Source: Ctenosaura bakeri (lineage: Eukaryota > Chordata > Lepidosauria > Squamata > Iguanidae). From it: DNA of 64,000 nt. Location of the stretch: NCBI GenBank assembly GCA_948474755.1, contig CAOLHI010000556.1, positions 434,001 to 498,000 on the forward strand, written 5' to 3'. The translations under genes and the position numbers were made by a program. Positions 20,801-31,665 of this stretch are shown piece by piece (position 1 is the first letter of the stretch; every line of letters starts with the position of its first letter). The notes beneath the pieces were generated by a model that was not told the origin of the DNA, made no database searches, and saw only the letters and a program-made list of their open reading frames with translations.

Positions 20801-21119
20801 ATGAAATGCTGCCTTGCTGTTGCATTTCAAACAGGGCTGGACGTTCCATGACATTGTTTCTACATAGAGATGTTGCCATGCAGAAACGTCATCTGGTAAA
20901 GTTTAAAAAAAACCCTGAAGCATCCAATCAAAGGCACAGGGGCAGGGTAAAGGTGAAGCAGGGAAGTGGTCATGGACACTGTAGTGCGGAAGGAGAAAGC
21001 AATCTTCTCCACCTCAACTGGAGTAGTGTGCGGAACACAGTGTCACAGAAATGCAGTCATAAACTACACTCTTGTGATGCCATGAGGCGTTTCTGCCATC
21101 TCGTGTGGAAAGGGCCTAA

Positions 21120-22745
21120 GAATTCCAAGCACCTTCTTTATTCAGGAACCAGAAAAACTACAACACAGTGGGTAGTCTGGAGATCAGATATGGAAAGTGT
21201 GTACTTGCTGTAATAAAATCTATTGTACAATGGTATTTCTTTAGAGATGTGCACCTCAGTAATTAGACCTGCAGATTAAGTCCATGTTTGTCTTCCAATG
21301 ACAAATCACAAAAACAATCATAGTAAAATAATAAAAAAGGAGGTCAATACAATCATGTACCATGACAGTCATCTTTAACAACTTAAAGAAATACCCCTTC
21401 TAGAAATTTGCTAAAGATATCTTATAGTTTGGAAATGGCCCTCTTGTGGCCTTCAACAGACCTTCTCAATTTTAACTTTTTCAGGAGGTTTTGCACCCAA
21501 ATTGTTCTGTCTTGGAGGCCTTCTGGGGAAAGAATCATGTTGAAACAGCTTGCACTCCAACTATCCAAAACACAGGACAAATATGCGGCCAAAGGTGACT
21601 TCCACTTGTGATTTTCAGCTGATTTTTGGCTGCAAAATGGCCATATGACATAAATTTGGCAGTTAAAAGCTCCTTAGAATTGTAATCCCATTCTTACAAA
21701 CAGAGGGAAAAAATAGTCATTTGTTGACTTCCAGTTATAATGAGGATTTGGATTGTGACTCTAACCCAGGTTGAATAAGGTGGTCTCCAAATCCATTTCA
21801 GCCAAGTCAAACTATTTTTTTTAATGATTGTCAAATCAATATTTGAACCAAATCTTGTAATTCATGGACCTATCATTGTTGACTCTCTGTCTCAGGCAGC
21901 AGATGGTGGAGGGGGGAGGATGAGAACATGAACTCAGCGGCAAGGTGTTGTGTGCCATGAATGTCACATTGCCTTTCCTGTGCCTCCTAATCTTGGTCAG
22001 CTGACTTAAAGTATTGTGTATAAGGTGAACTTCCAGTCCAGACAGCTTCTATGTGTGCCACATGTGTTTATCTTGTCTTTGCTCCAGTCAGCAAAATGTC
22101 CTGAGACAACCCTGCCCACACAGGCTGATTTTAAATAGAATATTGGGGGGGGGACCCTTCATTATGAATTAGCCCTCTACCTGAGTGTACTGAAATATGT
22201 GGGAGAAAGAGATTCCACCTTCCATTCTGCATAAATGATGTCTCTGAATACTGTGCAGGGTTCTCAGGTATCAGGACTTGGCTTCTCTCCTTTGAGAGAA
22301 CTGAGAAATCTCATGGTGAGAGCACTACCTTGAAAAGATTTTCAGAAGAAAACTATGTATATCTGGTATTTGCCACTTGGACGTTGCTTGGAGTGGCTGC
22401 TGTTGACTGTCCATCAGGTTCTGCCCATCCACCCCACCTCTCCCCTCCCCTTCCTTTCCCTTCTCTCAGCCAACATCAAGGCTAAGCAAGAACAAGTGGT
22501 CAACACAGGGAAATATTAATCTGCCTCGGGAGTCACTGAGTATGGTAGTGCTGAAGTGCGCCTTTATAGCTCTTCCTTATTTTAGGTTTCTGACTTCTGT
22601 TTCCATCTCCTTCACATTCCACAGGGCAGCTGCCTCACTTTGCCTTATGGACATAGAGTACTGCCTCTGAATGCACATTAACAACTGAAGAGTTCCTTGA
22701 ACAAACATTGAGTAGGGAGTCTAAAAACTGACTGGACCTGTGCTC
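21120..22745. other. no recognisable gene or element
   Basis: AT-rich sequence; a G9 tract at about 22145. No family motif in any frame. Confidence 0.45.
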
Positions 22746-22750
22746 AGCCC

Positions 22751-22875
22751 AGACTTTGGGAAAGTTACGTTTTTTGGACTACAGCTTCCAGAATTCCCAA
22801 TCCAGTATATCCAGAGGCTGAGGGCATTTTGTGAAGAATAGTCCAAAAATTAACCATATGTTCCCAAACTCTGGG
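22751..22875. repeat. palindromic repeat of the ACTACAACTCCCAG type
   Basis: Left arm GACTTTGGGAAAGTTACGTTTTTTGGACTACAGCTTCCAGAATTCC, right arm ATTTTGTGAAGAATAGTCCAAAAATTAACCATATGTTCCCAAACTCTGG: an imperfect inverted repeat with a short centre. MITE-like; no clear duplication. Confidence 0.65.
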
Positions 22876-22910
22876 TCAGCTTCATACCCATATCTGCAAA
22901 ACAAGACTTC

Positions 22911-22988
<78 letters not shown>
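22911..22988. repeat. inverted (AAT)n/(ATT)n microsatellite
   Basis: About ten AAT units switch, near 22941, to about fifteen ATT units, producing a 78-bp sequence whose first half can pair with the second. Poly-Ile frames on both strands are translations of this repeat, not genes. Confidence 0.95.
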
Positions 22989-23373
22989 GGGAAAAAAAAT
23001 CATTCTCACCTAACTCAGGGTTGCTGTAAAGGGTTCCTAAGGCTAATTTTATAAAATGCCTTGAAAATGCTAAATATTATTAGTAATGATATACTATGAC
23101 AATAGTAATGGGAGAAATAAATATAATCTCTCCTGAATGCCCATAACCTGAGAAGGAAACAGCCTTCTGTTTCTGAAAATGGACCTAGGGTCTAATTATC
23201 TCTCATTTATGTGTAGAAGGTTCCCACCTCTAATATAATATTCCTTGCTTTTTAAAAAGCCAAGTAAGAGTGAAATCACTTAATGTTTCCTCAGAAGTAA
23301 GAATCATTGTGTCCAATGGAATTACTCGTGTAACTGGATGTGGGATGAATTGTAGCCTGAAAGACTATGCTCA
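22989..23373. other. no recognisable feature
   Basis: AT-rich linker without repeat or gene signature. Confidence 0.45.
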
Positions 23374-23464
23374 TTACTGAGGCCAAGGAGCTCTCTGGCT
23401 GAGAATTCTAAATATCTAAACTGCAAACCCCAGGATTCCATAGGATAGGGTGGAAATGGCCTAT
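23374..23464. mobile_element. Harbinger-type fold-back MITE, right half
   Basis: Matches the right part of the 31666-31866 element: ACTGAGGCCAAGGAGCTCTC, GAGAATTCTAAATA, AAACTGCAAACCCCAGGATTCC, ATAGGAT, then GGGTGGAAATGGCCTA. The segment AATAATAGCACTATAACAG present in other copies is missing before the tip, so it is internally deleted. Confidence 0.65.
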
Positions 23465-23610
23465 GAAGGAGCATCTAGCTCAGAAAAGAAGAGAAAAGCT
23501 ACAGTAGAGGAAAATACACATTATGCATGTTTGAGGTCAAGAATCAGTAGGTCACTCAAAAAGAAGAATTCTGAGAATGTTGATCAAACTGTCAGTAGCT
23601 TCACTTATTG

Positions 23611-23635
23611 CCCACCCCCCCCCCCACACACACAG
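23611..23635. repeat. C-tract/(AC)n simple repeat
   Basis: CCCACC followed by a long C run and ACACACACA. Confidence 0.85.
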
Positions 23636-24885
23636 AGGCTAGCAATCGGTCAGAACAATGTCTGCATGTTTTGCCTCCACTTTGACAAGGGCTCACAACT
23701 TGTTGTTTTAGAAAACGAAATCTTGAAATGTGGCTTAGCTAGTTGCCTAAGTGAGCACCAGGTAGTATGTCTAAAATCTGGATGAAATCCAGCCAACTGG
23801 TCAATATGGCAATGTTGTATTAGATTAACCTCTTCTATTGCCACTTTTTGTTACCTTTGCTTTGTATGAGTATTTCTAATATTTCAGTGTGTGTTGAGAA
23901 CCTCTACAGGCTTCCGAATGTCAAAACCCATCTCCAGGGCATAACTTTTCCAGCCAAATCCATAATACCAGAACAGGGCTCTTGCAATTTAGAAAATTTA
24001 GGAAATAGTCCCTAAAGAGAAGGCAAAAATATATTTTCTGGGCTATGTGTATTCAAAGAATTAATATTTGAATCTCTTTCAAGCTCTGGTTTGCTCTATA
24101 TCTTAAGAGTTAAACATGAATCCTAGTTACTGCTTAGAGCAAACATTTAGCAAATATTTAGTGCCAGATTCTGAATGCAAAGTTTATTTCAATGGTTTCA
24201 TTATTACCTGCAGACGCCAGCAGAGCTAACATTTTCCACAGCAACGAGTCAATAACTATAATTACCAGCTATTTTAATGAAAGGCTTTTGTGGTATCAGC
24301 AGATATTTGTCTGTTTCAGGCTAGATTGTTAAATTGATGCTCTCACAATATTTAAGAGCAGAGAGACTATTTTTGCTGCAATCTTTTCTTCCTAAACAGA
24401 AGACCAGTATTCAATTTTTTTTCCATTGGGCAATTAAGAAATGATTTCAGTCAGAGCTGCTAGACTAAGGAACTTCTAAAAGCTCACTATAACTGTGGGG
24501 ACAATTAAAGAATCTGTTTCTAATGTGTTCATATGGCTGCCATTAGCACCTATCACACTAGGATTGCAGATGGCAAAAGTTTCCTTGGATATTTTTTTGT
24601 TCTTGTCAAATGAAAGAAGGCCTTTTGGTCATAAAAAATATACAAGTCATTTCAAAGTTATTAGATTGAAAAAAAAAAGACATATAGAGTTGAGTGCAAA
24701 TAAAGAAGATTAAATTTCCAGAACACATTTTAACCCTTCCCTCCCCATCATATTGCAGATATGAGGCCAGATAATTTGCCTGCAAGAATTTTATTTTTGC
24801 ACTTTATTCTCACCACATAATTCCCCATGTTTTTGTATGTGAGCCTGTAAATTGCCTGTTGTGGTACCTCTGTAGCTGGTGCCTC
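23636..24885. other. unique DNA including a candidate conserved non-coding block
   Basis: No gene or transposable element. About 24160-24400 stands out: balanced composition, TAAT cores, CAGCAGAGCTAACATTTTCC and TCAATAACTATAATTACCAGC, no simple repeats and no long frame. That looks like a developmental enhancer or conserved non-coding element, but conservation cannot be tested here. Confidence 0.35.
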
Positions 24886-24889
24886 CGAC

Positions 24890-25275
24890 TCTGCTGAGGT
24901 TCTACAGCAGAGCTGCAAAATCCATGCTCCTCCAGTTCTGATCAACAGTTACAGGGATCATGTAGCCCCCCTGTTGAAACAACATCACTGGCTCCTCAGG
25001 CATAGTTTAACATGCTGATTATGACATTTACACAGCTTGGGTCCAGACTGTCTGACAGACTGTATATCCCTATACATACCAGTTTGAACTTTAAGATCTG
25101 CAGGGGAGAGCTTTCTCTTGGTCCTACCACATTCACAGGCAGGTTTGGTGAGGAAAGAGCCTTCTCTGTGCCTGCTCTCAGGCTGTGGAACACCCTTTCA
25201 TGGGAAACCCAATTAACCCTCTGCCTATATTTTATGCTGATGTTTTTATTGAGGCAGATCCTTGAGAGCTAAATT
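24890..25275 (+). mobile_element. L2 LINE ORF2 C-terminal fragment
   Basis: The frame 25012-25272 reads TFTQLGSRLSDRL, then FGEERAFSVPALRLWNTLSW, then LCLYFMLMFLLRQIL. This order matches the L2 ORF2 C-terminus (LGPGYLRDRL, ERAFSVAAPRLWNALP, FRKQLKTHLF). The upstream part (24950-25000) corresponds to the HWLP region in a shifted frame (DHVAPLLKQHHW). It is 5'-truncated and frameshifted, as is normal for LINE copies. An RTE-like LINE in opposite orientation follows almost at once. Confidence 0.8.
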
Positions 25276-25324
25276 ATGTAGCAGTAACATACGTGAAGTG
25301 GTGTGTTCAGATAACAGAGAGTTC

Positions 25325-27300
25325 TTGTTAACTGCCCTTAAATTGTCTTTGACTTGTGGTGACCCTAAGTGAGAGAGACCTCTAATTCACCTTATCATCA
25401 ACTCCTATCTTACAAACTCAGGGCTGTTGCTTCATTGGCGATGTTATCCATCTGTAATGCAGTCTTTTCATTATTGTTTCTTTTAGTGAGTCGTATCTCT
25501 CATGATATGGCTGAAGTACAACAATCTCAGACCCTTTTCACACCTTACCTCATCGCGGCAGTGGGGAGCAGTGCTCGCGCGAGCAGCCCCTCACGCGAGC
25601 CACTCATGACAGCCCTTCTTGCCTCCCGCATCGGCTTCCTGGTAGCGCGACCGTCGCACTAGCGCCCCTTCCTTCCTTCCGCAGCGCAGTCTGGGAGCTG
25701 TAGGCTGCGCTGGGGGAAGGAAGCATGACCGCCCCAGCTCGCCACAGCACTGCACGCAGGTAAATGTGGGAGGGTGCTGCGAGCATTGTGCGAGTGCGCA
25801 GTATTTTCGGCTTACAGCCGAAAATAAGAAAATGCGTGCGTGCCCCGCTTTAGCCTCGTGAGTGTCATGCGAGTGGGAGTGTGTCATACGGAGCAACGCT
25901 CCCACTCATGCGACGCTCAAGGGGTGCTCGCACAAAAAAAAAAAAAAGCATGCGAAAAGGGTATCAGTTTAGTCATCTTGGCTTCTAGGGAGAGTTCAGG
26001 CTTGATTTTCTCTAGGACCCACCCCTTTTGCCTTTTAACAGTCCTCAGTAGTCATAGAACTCTTTTCCACCACCACATTTCAAAGGAGTTGTTTTTCTTC
26101 CTATCAGCTTTCTTCACTGTCCAGCTTTCATAACTATATACAAATTGGAAATACAATGGCATGGATGGTCCTAACTTTAGTATTCAGTGATGTATCTTTG
26201 CACCTGAGGATCTTGTCTAATTACTTCATAGCTGTCCTTCCAAGTCCAAGTCTTCTGATTTCTTGACTGCAGTCTCTGTTCTAATTAATGACTTAGCCAA
26301 GGTATGGAAAATCTTGAACTATTTCAACATCTTTCATCATCTGCTTTGAAGTTCTATAAATAATCTTTGGTCATTATTTTTGTTTTCTTAATATTCAGTT
26401 GTACACCTGCCTTTACACTTTCTGCTTTGACTTTTTTCAGTAATCATTCTAAGTGTTTTTGCTGTTTTCTGCTAGTAGTATAGTGTCATCTGCATTTCTT
26501 AAATTGTTGATGTTTCTTTCTCCAGTTTTAACCTTCCTTTGAGTCTAACCCTGTTTCCCCCCAACCAAATGATATGTATGATACAAGTTAAATAGACAGA
26601 GTGATAAAACTCAGCCTTTCCTGACCCTCTTGCCAATTGGAAACCATTCTGTTTTTCTGTATTCTGTCCTAACAGTAGTGTCTTGTCCTGAGTACAGGTT
26701 ATGTATGCATCAAGACAATCAAATGTTGTGCCACACCTATTACTTTAAAGGCAAGCCAAAGTTTTTTATGATCTAACTAAGCAAAGGCTTTGCTACAATC
26801 TATAAAGCACAGGCTGATTTTCTTCTGAAATTATTTGGTGTGCTCCATTATCCAATGTATGTTTGCAATACGATCCCTAGTGCCTCTTCCTTTCCTTTCT
26901 GGCATTTCTCCCCTGTATATGATTAAAGTCTTTGTTGTATAATTTTGAACACCTGTGGTTACTGCAATCCCCTATGTCCTTTTTCCTGGGGACTGGAATG
27001 TAAATTGAGTGTTTCCAGTCTGTAGATCATTCTTTTGTTTTCCATATTTGCTAACAGATTTCAATAAGAATTTGAGTAGATTCTGTCTCTGTTCCTTGAA
27101 ACAGCTCTATTGGTATGCAATTTGTTCCTGATGATCTGTCCCTAGTGCAAACCTAATTTTCACATTTTCTTTAAATTCTATGGGGATATTCTTCAGGCTA
27201 TATTTTGGCACAATGGTTGTTTTAATGTTTATCCTTTGATTTACTATAATTTTTCATATTAGCAGTTCATGTCAGAGAGATAGATATCTTTTAATAGTAG
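25325..27300 (-). mobile_element. RTE/BovB-like LINE, 3' part, split by a TIR element
   Basis: The minus-strand translation gives recognisable pieces in order. Near 26780 is CFIDCSKAF (palm motif A region); near 26640, NGFQLARGS. Around 26300, a connection region with DLDLEGQL is followed by SMPLYFQFVYSYESWTVKK (about 26120-26170). The 3' UTR is at 25330-25400. Upstream, 27000-27300 matches the linker before the RT. Many stops and frameshifts are present. The element is interrupted at 25531-25962; outside sequences join smoothly across it. Its 3' end begins near 25325 with a block like the tail of the local tRNA-SINEs. The clade (BovB, another RTE, or Vingi-like) needs a phylogeny. Confidence 0.7.
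25531..25962. mobile_element. short TIR element, CpG-rich family, copy 2
   Basis: Tips ACCCTTTTCACACC and GCATGCGAAAAGGGT, flanked by CTCAG (25526-25530) and ATCAG (25963-25967), a 5-bp duplication with one mismatch. The interior shares CCTTCCTTCCGCAGCGCAGTCTGGGAG and TTTTCGGCTTACAGCCGAAAAT (itself a hairpin, about 25804-25825) with copy 1. It is strikingly rich in undecayed CpG in an AT-rich setting, which suggests recent insertion. No transposase frame. Confidence 0.8.
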
Positions 27301-27548
27301 GTATTTTTAAATGTGTTGTTAACTGTTTTAACCATTGCTTCAAAAATAATTTTTATTTTAATAATACTGTCATCTAATTCTTTTTAAACTTTTGTAAATA
27401 AAGATTTTTCTTCATTTAATCTTGTTTTAAAATACTGTAAGCCAGCTTGGATCCCGTGGTAGGGAAAAGGCAGTAATAAAATAAAATAAAACCTAGCCAC
27501 CCTGACCAATGGTGAGGCAAGTAGGCGTTTTTAAAAAAATCAATATCC
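27301..27548. other. AT-rich linker
   Basis: Contains AATAAAATAAAATAAA near 27476 and no gene signature. Could hold the eroded 5' end of the RTE-like copy. Confidence 0.4.
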
Positions 27549-27550
27549 AG

Positions 27551-27790
27551 AGGGCCCTTTCACAGTACCCTATTCACAGTACCCTAACACAGCACTGTTA
27601 TTCCACTTTAACAACCATGTAACTCCTATGGATTTCTTCATTTGGCAGTTTAGGGAAGGATATTTATTTAGAATTCTCAGCCAGAGAGCTCTAGTGTCTC
27701 CTAATACTATGAAACCTAGGATTCCAAAGGATGTAGCCATGGCAGTTAAAGTGGAATCATAGTGCTTTAATTGGGTAGCATGAAAGGGTT
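27551..27790. mobile_element. TIR-bounded MITE related to the fold-back family
   Basis: Left tip AGGGCCCTTTCACAGTACC, right tip GGGTAGCATGAAAGGGTT. The inner parts are inverted copies of each other: CTGTTATTCCACTTTAAC left and GTTAAAGTGGAATCATAGTGC right, plus CCTATGG and CCAAAGG. The interior GAATTCTCAGCCAGAGAGCTC matches the 31666 element. No clear target duplication. Confidence 0.65.
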
Positions 27791-28670
27791 GTAGATAGAA
27801 GAAAAATTAGTGCTGGCAAAGCCATGTGGCCATGAATCAGATTATGTTGTGGAAATTGCTGTTGGACTGGCTTGCTTATATGGCATTGTCTCCTGCTTTG
27901 TGTGGCAGAGGGCTTTTTCAAACAAAAATTAGACTTCCTTATTGTCTAGTTTTGTGCTCAAATATAATTCCATTAGGGAAACAGAACCCTAAAGAAGATA
28001 TCTATGCATAGCTATGCATAGGCATGCAACATTTCATGCAGAAATTGAATTTCTAGCCAGTTGAGAGCAAGGTGCTTGAGTGAGTGGTGGCTGCTCAACT
28101 CCAACCATATTTGGCTGAAAATTTAATTCAGGATTCAAAGTAGCTCTTGGAACAGAGATTGGTTAGTTGTTGGATAATTGCAGTGAAAGAGAGATGAGAC
28201 AGGATGATAATTCTCCTTGATGCTTTAGCATGTATCAGTCTATTATTTAGTATGTAGCAGAAAATAATAACAGAAGGGACAAGAATTCAGGACAAGACAA
28301 ATAAAGCTACTTAACGTCAAAGAAGCAGCTTCTTACTCATCTTAGTTCAATTCTTACTTTTGTGCTAAAATATTTTGTTTTCAACCGCTGACAACAGAAT
28401 AATTCCATCACAGCATTACCATAGGTATATAGGCTGGGGTAGGAGTGGGTGGGCAGAAATATTTGTCCCCTTTACACTTTTTGACATCCATTTTAATTAC
28501 TTTTTTCTAAAGACGCTGGAAATGTAAGGGTAGAGGTGTACTTTATTGATTCCATATATAATTCCCTCTATAATTTAAGCTCTTCTACAGGAGATGCTTT
28601 TTGAAGTTTGTGTTGAATACTATACCAATCTGCCTTCTCTTATATTCTTGAAGGAAAGACTTCTACGAGC
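27791..28670. other. no recognisable feature
   Basis: AT-rich DNA without family motif. ATGCATAGCTATGCATAGGCATG at about 28004 is a short local palindrome. Confidence 0.4.
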
Positions 28671-28671
28671 C

Positions 28672-28772
28672 CTGGTCATCAATTGTCTTGCTGTGATCTT
28701 GCCAACTCAGGACTGTGGCTTCCATGGCTGAATCATTCTTCCTATAGTCTGGTCTTCCTAAATTTTCCAATA
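28672..28772 (-). mobile_element. RTE/BovB-like LINE 3' fragment
   Basis: GAGCCCTGGTCATC, then GATCTTGCCAACTCAGGACTGTGGCTTCCATGGCTGAATCATTC, then TGGTCTTCCTAA parallels 25395-25460 (ACTCAGGGCTGTTGCTTC) in order and strand. Short and diverged. Confidence 0.5.
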
Positions 28773-28821
28773 TATTAAAATAATTTGAAGCAGCATGGAA
28801 AACCAATAACTTGTAGTAATG

Positions 28822-28850
28822 GTTTATTTATTTGTTTATTTATTTATTAA
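28822..28850. repeat. (TTTA)n microsatellite
   Basis: TTTATTTATTTGTTTATTTATTTATTA, with one interruption. Confidence 0.85.
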
Positions 28851-28873
28851 AATATTTATACCCCTACTTATTT

Positions 28874-30000
28874 CATAGAATCAAAGAACAGGAAGAGATC
28901 ACAAGGACCATCAAGTCCAACCCTTTGCCATGCAGGAATACACAATTAAAGCACTCCTAACCGATGGCCATCTAATCTCTCTTTAAAAACCTCAAAAGAA
29001 GGATACTCCACCACACTCTGAGGTAGCGTATTCCACTGTCAAGCTACTTTTGCCATCAAGAAGTTGTTCATAATGTTTTGGTGGAAGCCCTTTTCCTCAA
29101 GTTTGAAGCCATTGCTCTGCGTTGTGGTCTCTGGAGCAGCAGAAAGCAAGCTTGCTCCATTCCCTATATGACATCCCTTCAAATATTTAAACATGGCTAT
29201 CATGTTACCCTCTCTTCTCCAGACTGAATATACCGAGCTCCCTAAATTGCTCCGCATGCAACATGATTTCTAGGCCTTTTATCATTTTGCTCACCCTACC
29301 TTGGACACAGTAAAGCATGCCAATATCTGTCCTGAATTATAGAGTCCAGAGCTGGACACAATATTCCAGGTAAGGTCTGATCAAAGCAGAATAGAGTGGT
29401 ACTATTTCTTCCTTTGACCTAGACACTATATTCCTATTGATGCAGCCTAGAATCACATAGGATTTTTAAGCTGCTGAATCACACTGCTGACATGTCCTGC
29501 TTGTGGTTGACTAGACTCCTAGATCTCTTTCACATGTACTGTGGTCAAACCTGGTGTCACCCATCTAATATTTGTTCATTTTATTTTTTTTCTGCCTAAG
29601 TGTAGTACCTTGCATTTCTCCCTGTTGAAGTTCATTTTGTTAGTTTTGGCCCATCTTTCTAATCTGTTAAGATCATTTTATATTCTGATCCTGTCCACTG
29701 TGATCTTATTACATATCATGTTATGTCACCTGCATATTTGGTAAGAATGCCTTATATTCCATCCTACAAGTCAGTGATAAAGTGTTGAATAGCACTAGGC
29801 CCAAGACAGAACCTTGTCACTTCTCTCCAGAATGAAGAGGAGCCACTGGTGAGCAGTCTTTGGGTTTGGTTGGTCAACCCCAGTTACAAATCCATCTAAC
29901 AGCAGTGCTTTCTAGCCCACATTTTACTAGTACCATATCATAGGGGGCCTTGTGAAAGGCTTTACTAAAATCAAGATATGCTGCATCCACAGCATTTCCT
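28874..30000 (-). mobile_element. CR1 LINE, 5'-truncated, antisense
   Basis: Starts with TCATAGAATCAAAG, the reverse complement of the CR1 terminal repeat, followed by CATCAAGTCCAACCC. Minus-strand frames encode the ORF2 C-terminus: MIAMFKYLKGCH, KLEEKGFHQNIMNNFLMAK and upstream reverse transcriptase-connection blocks. The segment 29280-30000 continues through the thumb and palm (plus-strand words CCTATTGATGCAGCC, AGGCCCAAGACAGAACC, AAAGGCTTTACTAAAATC). About 1.13 kb; frames are broken. Confidence 0.9.
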
Positions 30001-30655
30001 TTCATCTATTTCAAAGGTCTCAGAATGGCTCACAAAAACTATTAAAGCAAGTTACATAATTTAAAAACATTTAAATGAACTAAAGACATATTCAAAATCA
30101 GTAATAAGTTAAAGCAGATTTAAAGGATTTAAAAAAATTACACTATGTACAGTTGGCCCCCCACATTTGCTGGGTTCGGGGGCACAGGGACCCTGCAAAC
30201 ACACACACACACATCAATGCACATGTGTGTGTCTTTGTGTAACTGTGGGAAGGGGACTGAGGATGGTGGGGAGAGCAGGTACTCAAGGTCCAAACCAGGA
30301 CAGGGAAAAGAGAGTGAAAGGGGCTGATTTAGCACAGTGGCTCTATACTTCTTATCTCTCACTCATCTCTTTCCTTGGGTATGTGGAGGGCAGTGGGAGA
30401 CAGTTTATGGTACTGAGAAGTCAGGGTGTGAGGCATCCTTAGCTGGCCAGGCAGTGGCTGTTGGTGGTGGAGAAGGATCAGAAGTAGGTTTTTAAAAGTC
30501 TGTGCAGTCTGATGAGAGCTGCCATGAGGGAAGGCTGCCATGGAAAAGAAGTGCTTTGAAGGGCAGGGGTTGGAGAAACTTGTAGATAATCAAATCCATG
30601 AAAGTCAAGCTCATGAAAGTGGAAGGCTAACTGTACACCATATTTGGGATGAGTT
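30001..30655. other. non-genic DNA with an AC repeat
   Basis: Contains (AC)n at 30198-30213 with nearby GCACATGTGTGTGTC. The overlapping ORFs 30138-30442 translate the repeat and are not supported as genes. Confidence 0.45.
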
Positions 30656-30659
30656 AATG

Positions 30660-31460
30660 AGGCCTAAAATCTTGGATGAACAGCCAGGTTGTAACCTGGC
30701 ATCTAAATGAGACAAGTGTTGGTGAACGTTGGGCCTCCACGGGGAGGGCACAGTTGGGGTGCCACAACTAAGGAGCCTTGTGCCATGTCCCAACACGGTG
30801 TTTTGATCTCACTGGTGGGCCACAGAGGAGATCCTTCCAGAAGATTTTAATCTTCAGGAAGGCACTGTCATGTTATGTCTTGATCCCAGAACCCAGGTAC
30901 AGAAGCTGACTCAGAAAGGGATCCTTTTCAACAGCCACAACATGGAGACATGAATGGGACAATACCTATTGCAGCCAATGTAGATGAAAAAGGGATGATC
31001 CATGAGATGCTCAGATCACTTAAACTGACTCATAAGATTCTGACTCATAAGACTGTATAAACCTGACTGTGGCTGGTATTATAGGCACTGTTTAAGAACT
31101 GTGAACCTTGACTGGCTTCCTAAACAGGACAGGAGAGGTGTTCCTCAATTATTAAGATTCAAAACTGTTGAGTGCTTCAAATATCATCACAAGCACCTTG
31201 AATTCAGACCAGAAATGTATTGGCAGCTAGTGCAATTTCTTTCAGACTGGCATGGTATGTTGTCTATATCATACCAGGCAGCGCAGGCTGCTGCATTTTG
31301 TACTAGCTGCAGCTTATGATGGTCTGAATATTTTCATTTTTGTTATCAAACTATTGAGACACTGAGATAATAATGGTCTGCACAGCTGGTAAACTGACAG
31401 CTGAGCCAAGGTTCACCGACCACCAGGGATGATTCAGAGGATCTCAAGGCCTTTTTCTTC
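30660..31460 (+). repeat. diverged interspersed repeat, class uncertain
   Basis: I recognise the word order of a repeat widespread in sauropsid DNA: GGAGCCTTGTGCCATGTCCC, GGGCCACAGAGGAGATCCTTCC, then AAAACTGTTGAGTGC, AGCACCTTGAATTCAGACC, TATTGGCAGCTAGTGCAA and GGCTGCTGCATTTTGTACTAGCTGCAG. No frame is conserved and no terminal repeats are seen. I cannot say whether it is LINE 3' UTR, LTR-element interior or DNA transposon. Confidence 0.45.
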
Positions 31461-31665
31461 TCAAATATTTATTCAGAGGAACTACTATATGACAGAATCA
31501 CATGTAGACATTGATCTTATAGTGCATGTTTCCAGCAGCCCAAATGGATAGTAACAAAGAAATGTCAGGGCAAGGATTTCAAGGAATGAACATAATTGAC
31601 ACACTAGCCTCAGCTGTGCAAATGCATTTCTGACTACTAAATCCAGGAATCCAGGAATACACTTA

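Larger units (their letters stand above)
18959..21116. mobile_element. 2.16-kb Harbinger-like non-autonomous DNA transposon
   Basis: The left tip is AGCCCTTTCCGCAC and the right tip GTGTGGAAAGGGCC; 12 of 14 bases pair as inverted ends. TAA flanks both sides (18956-18958 and 21117-21119), as expected for PIF/Harbinger transposons, which duplicate TWA. The interior lacks a DDE transposase frame and consists of C-rich tandem and dispersed repeats (see separate entries). The 154- and 188-codon frames inside (19432-19998 and 20340-20804) are low-complexity translations of those repeats. It resembles the short fold-back MITEs here in tip sequence (CCTTTCCACAC), so they may share a transposase source. 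The pairing of these two tips as one element is inferred from tips and TSD. Confidence 0.65.

Noticed and set aside
22779..23013. Poly-isoleucine ORFs on both strands
   Set aside because: They translate the AAT/ATT microsatellite; not genes.
25591..25905. 104-codon minus-strand ORF in a CpG-rich region as a first exon
   Set aside because: The whole CpG-rich block is bounded by TIRs and a 5-bp duplication, so it is a transposon.
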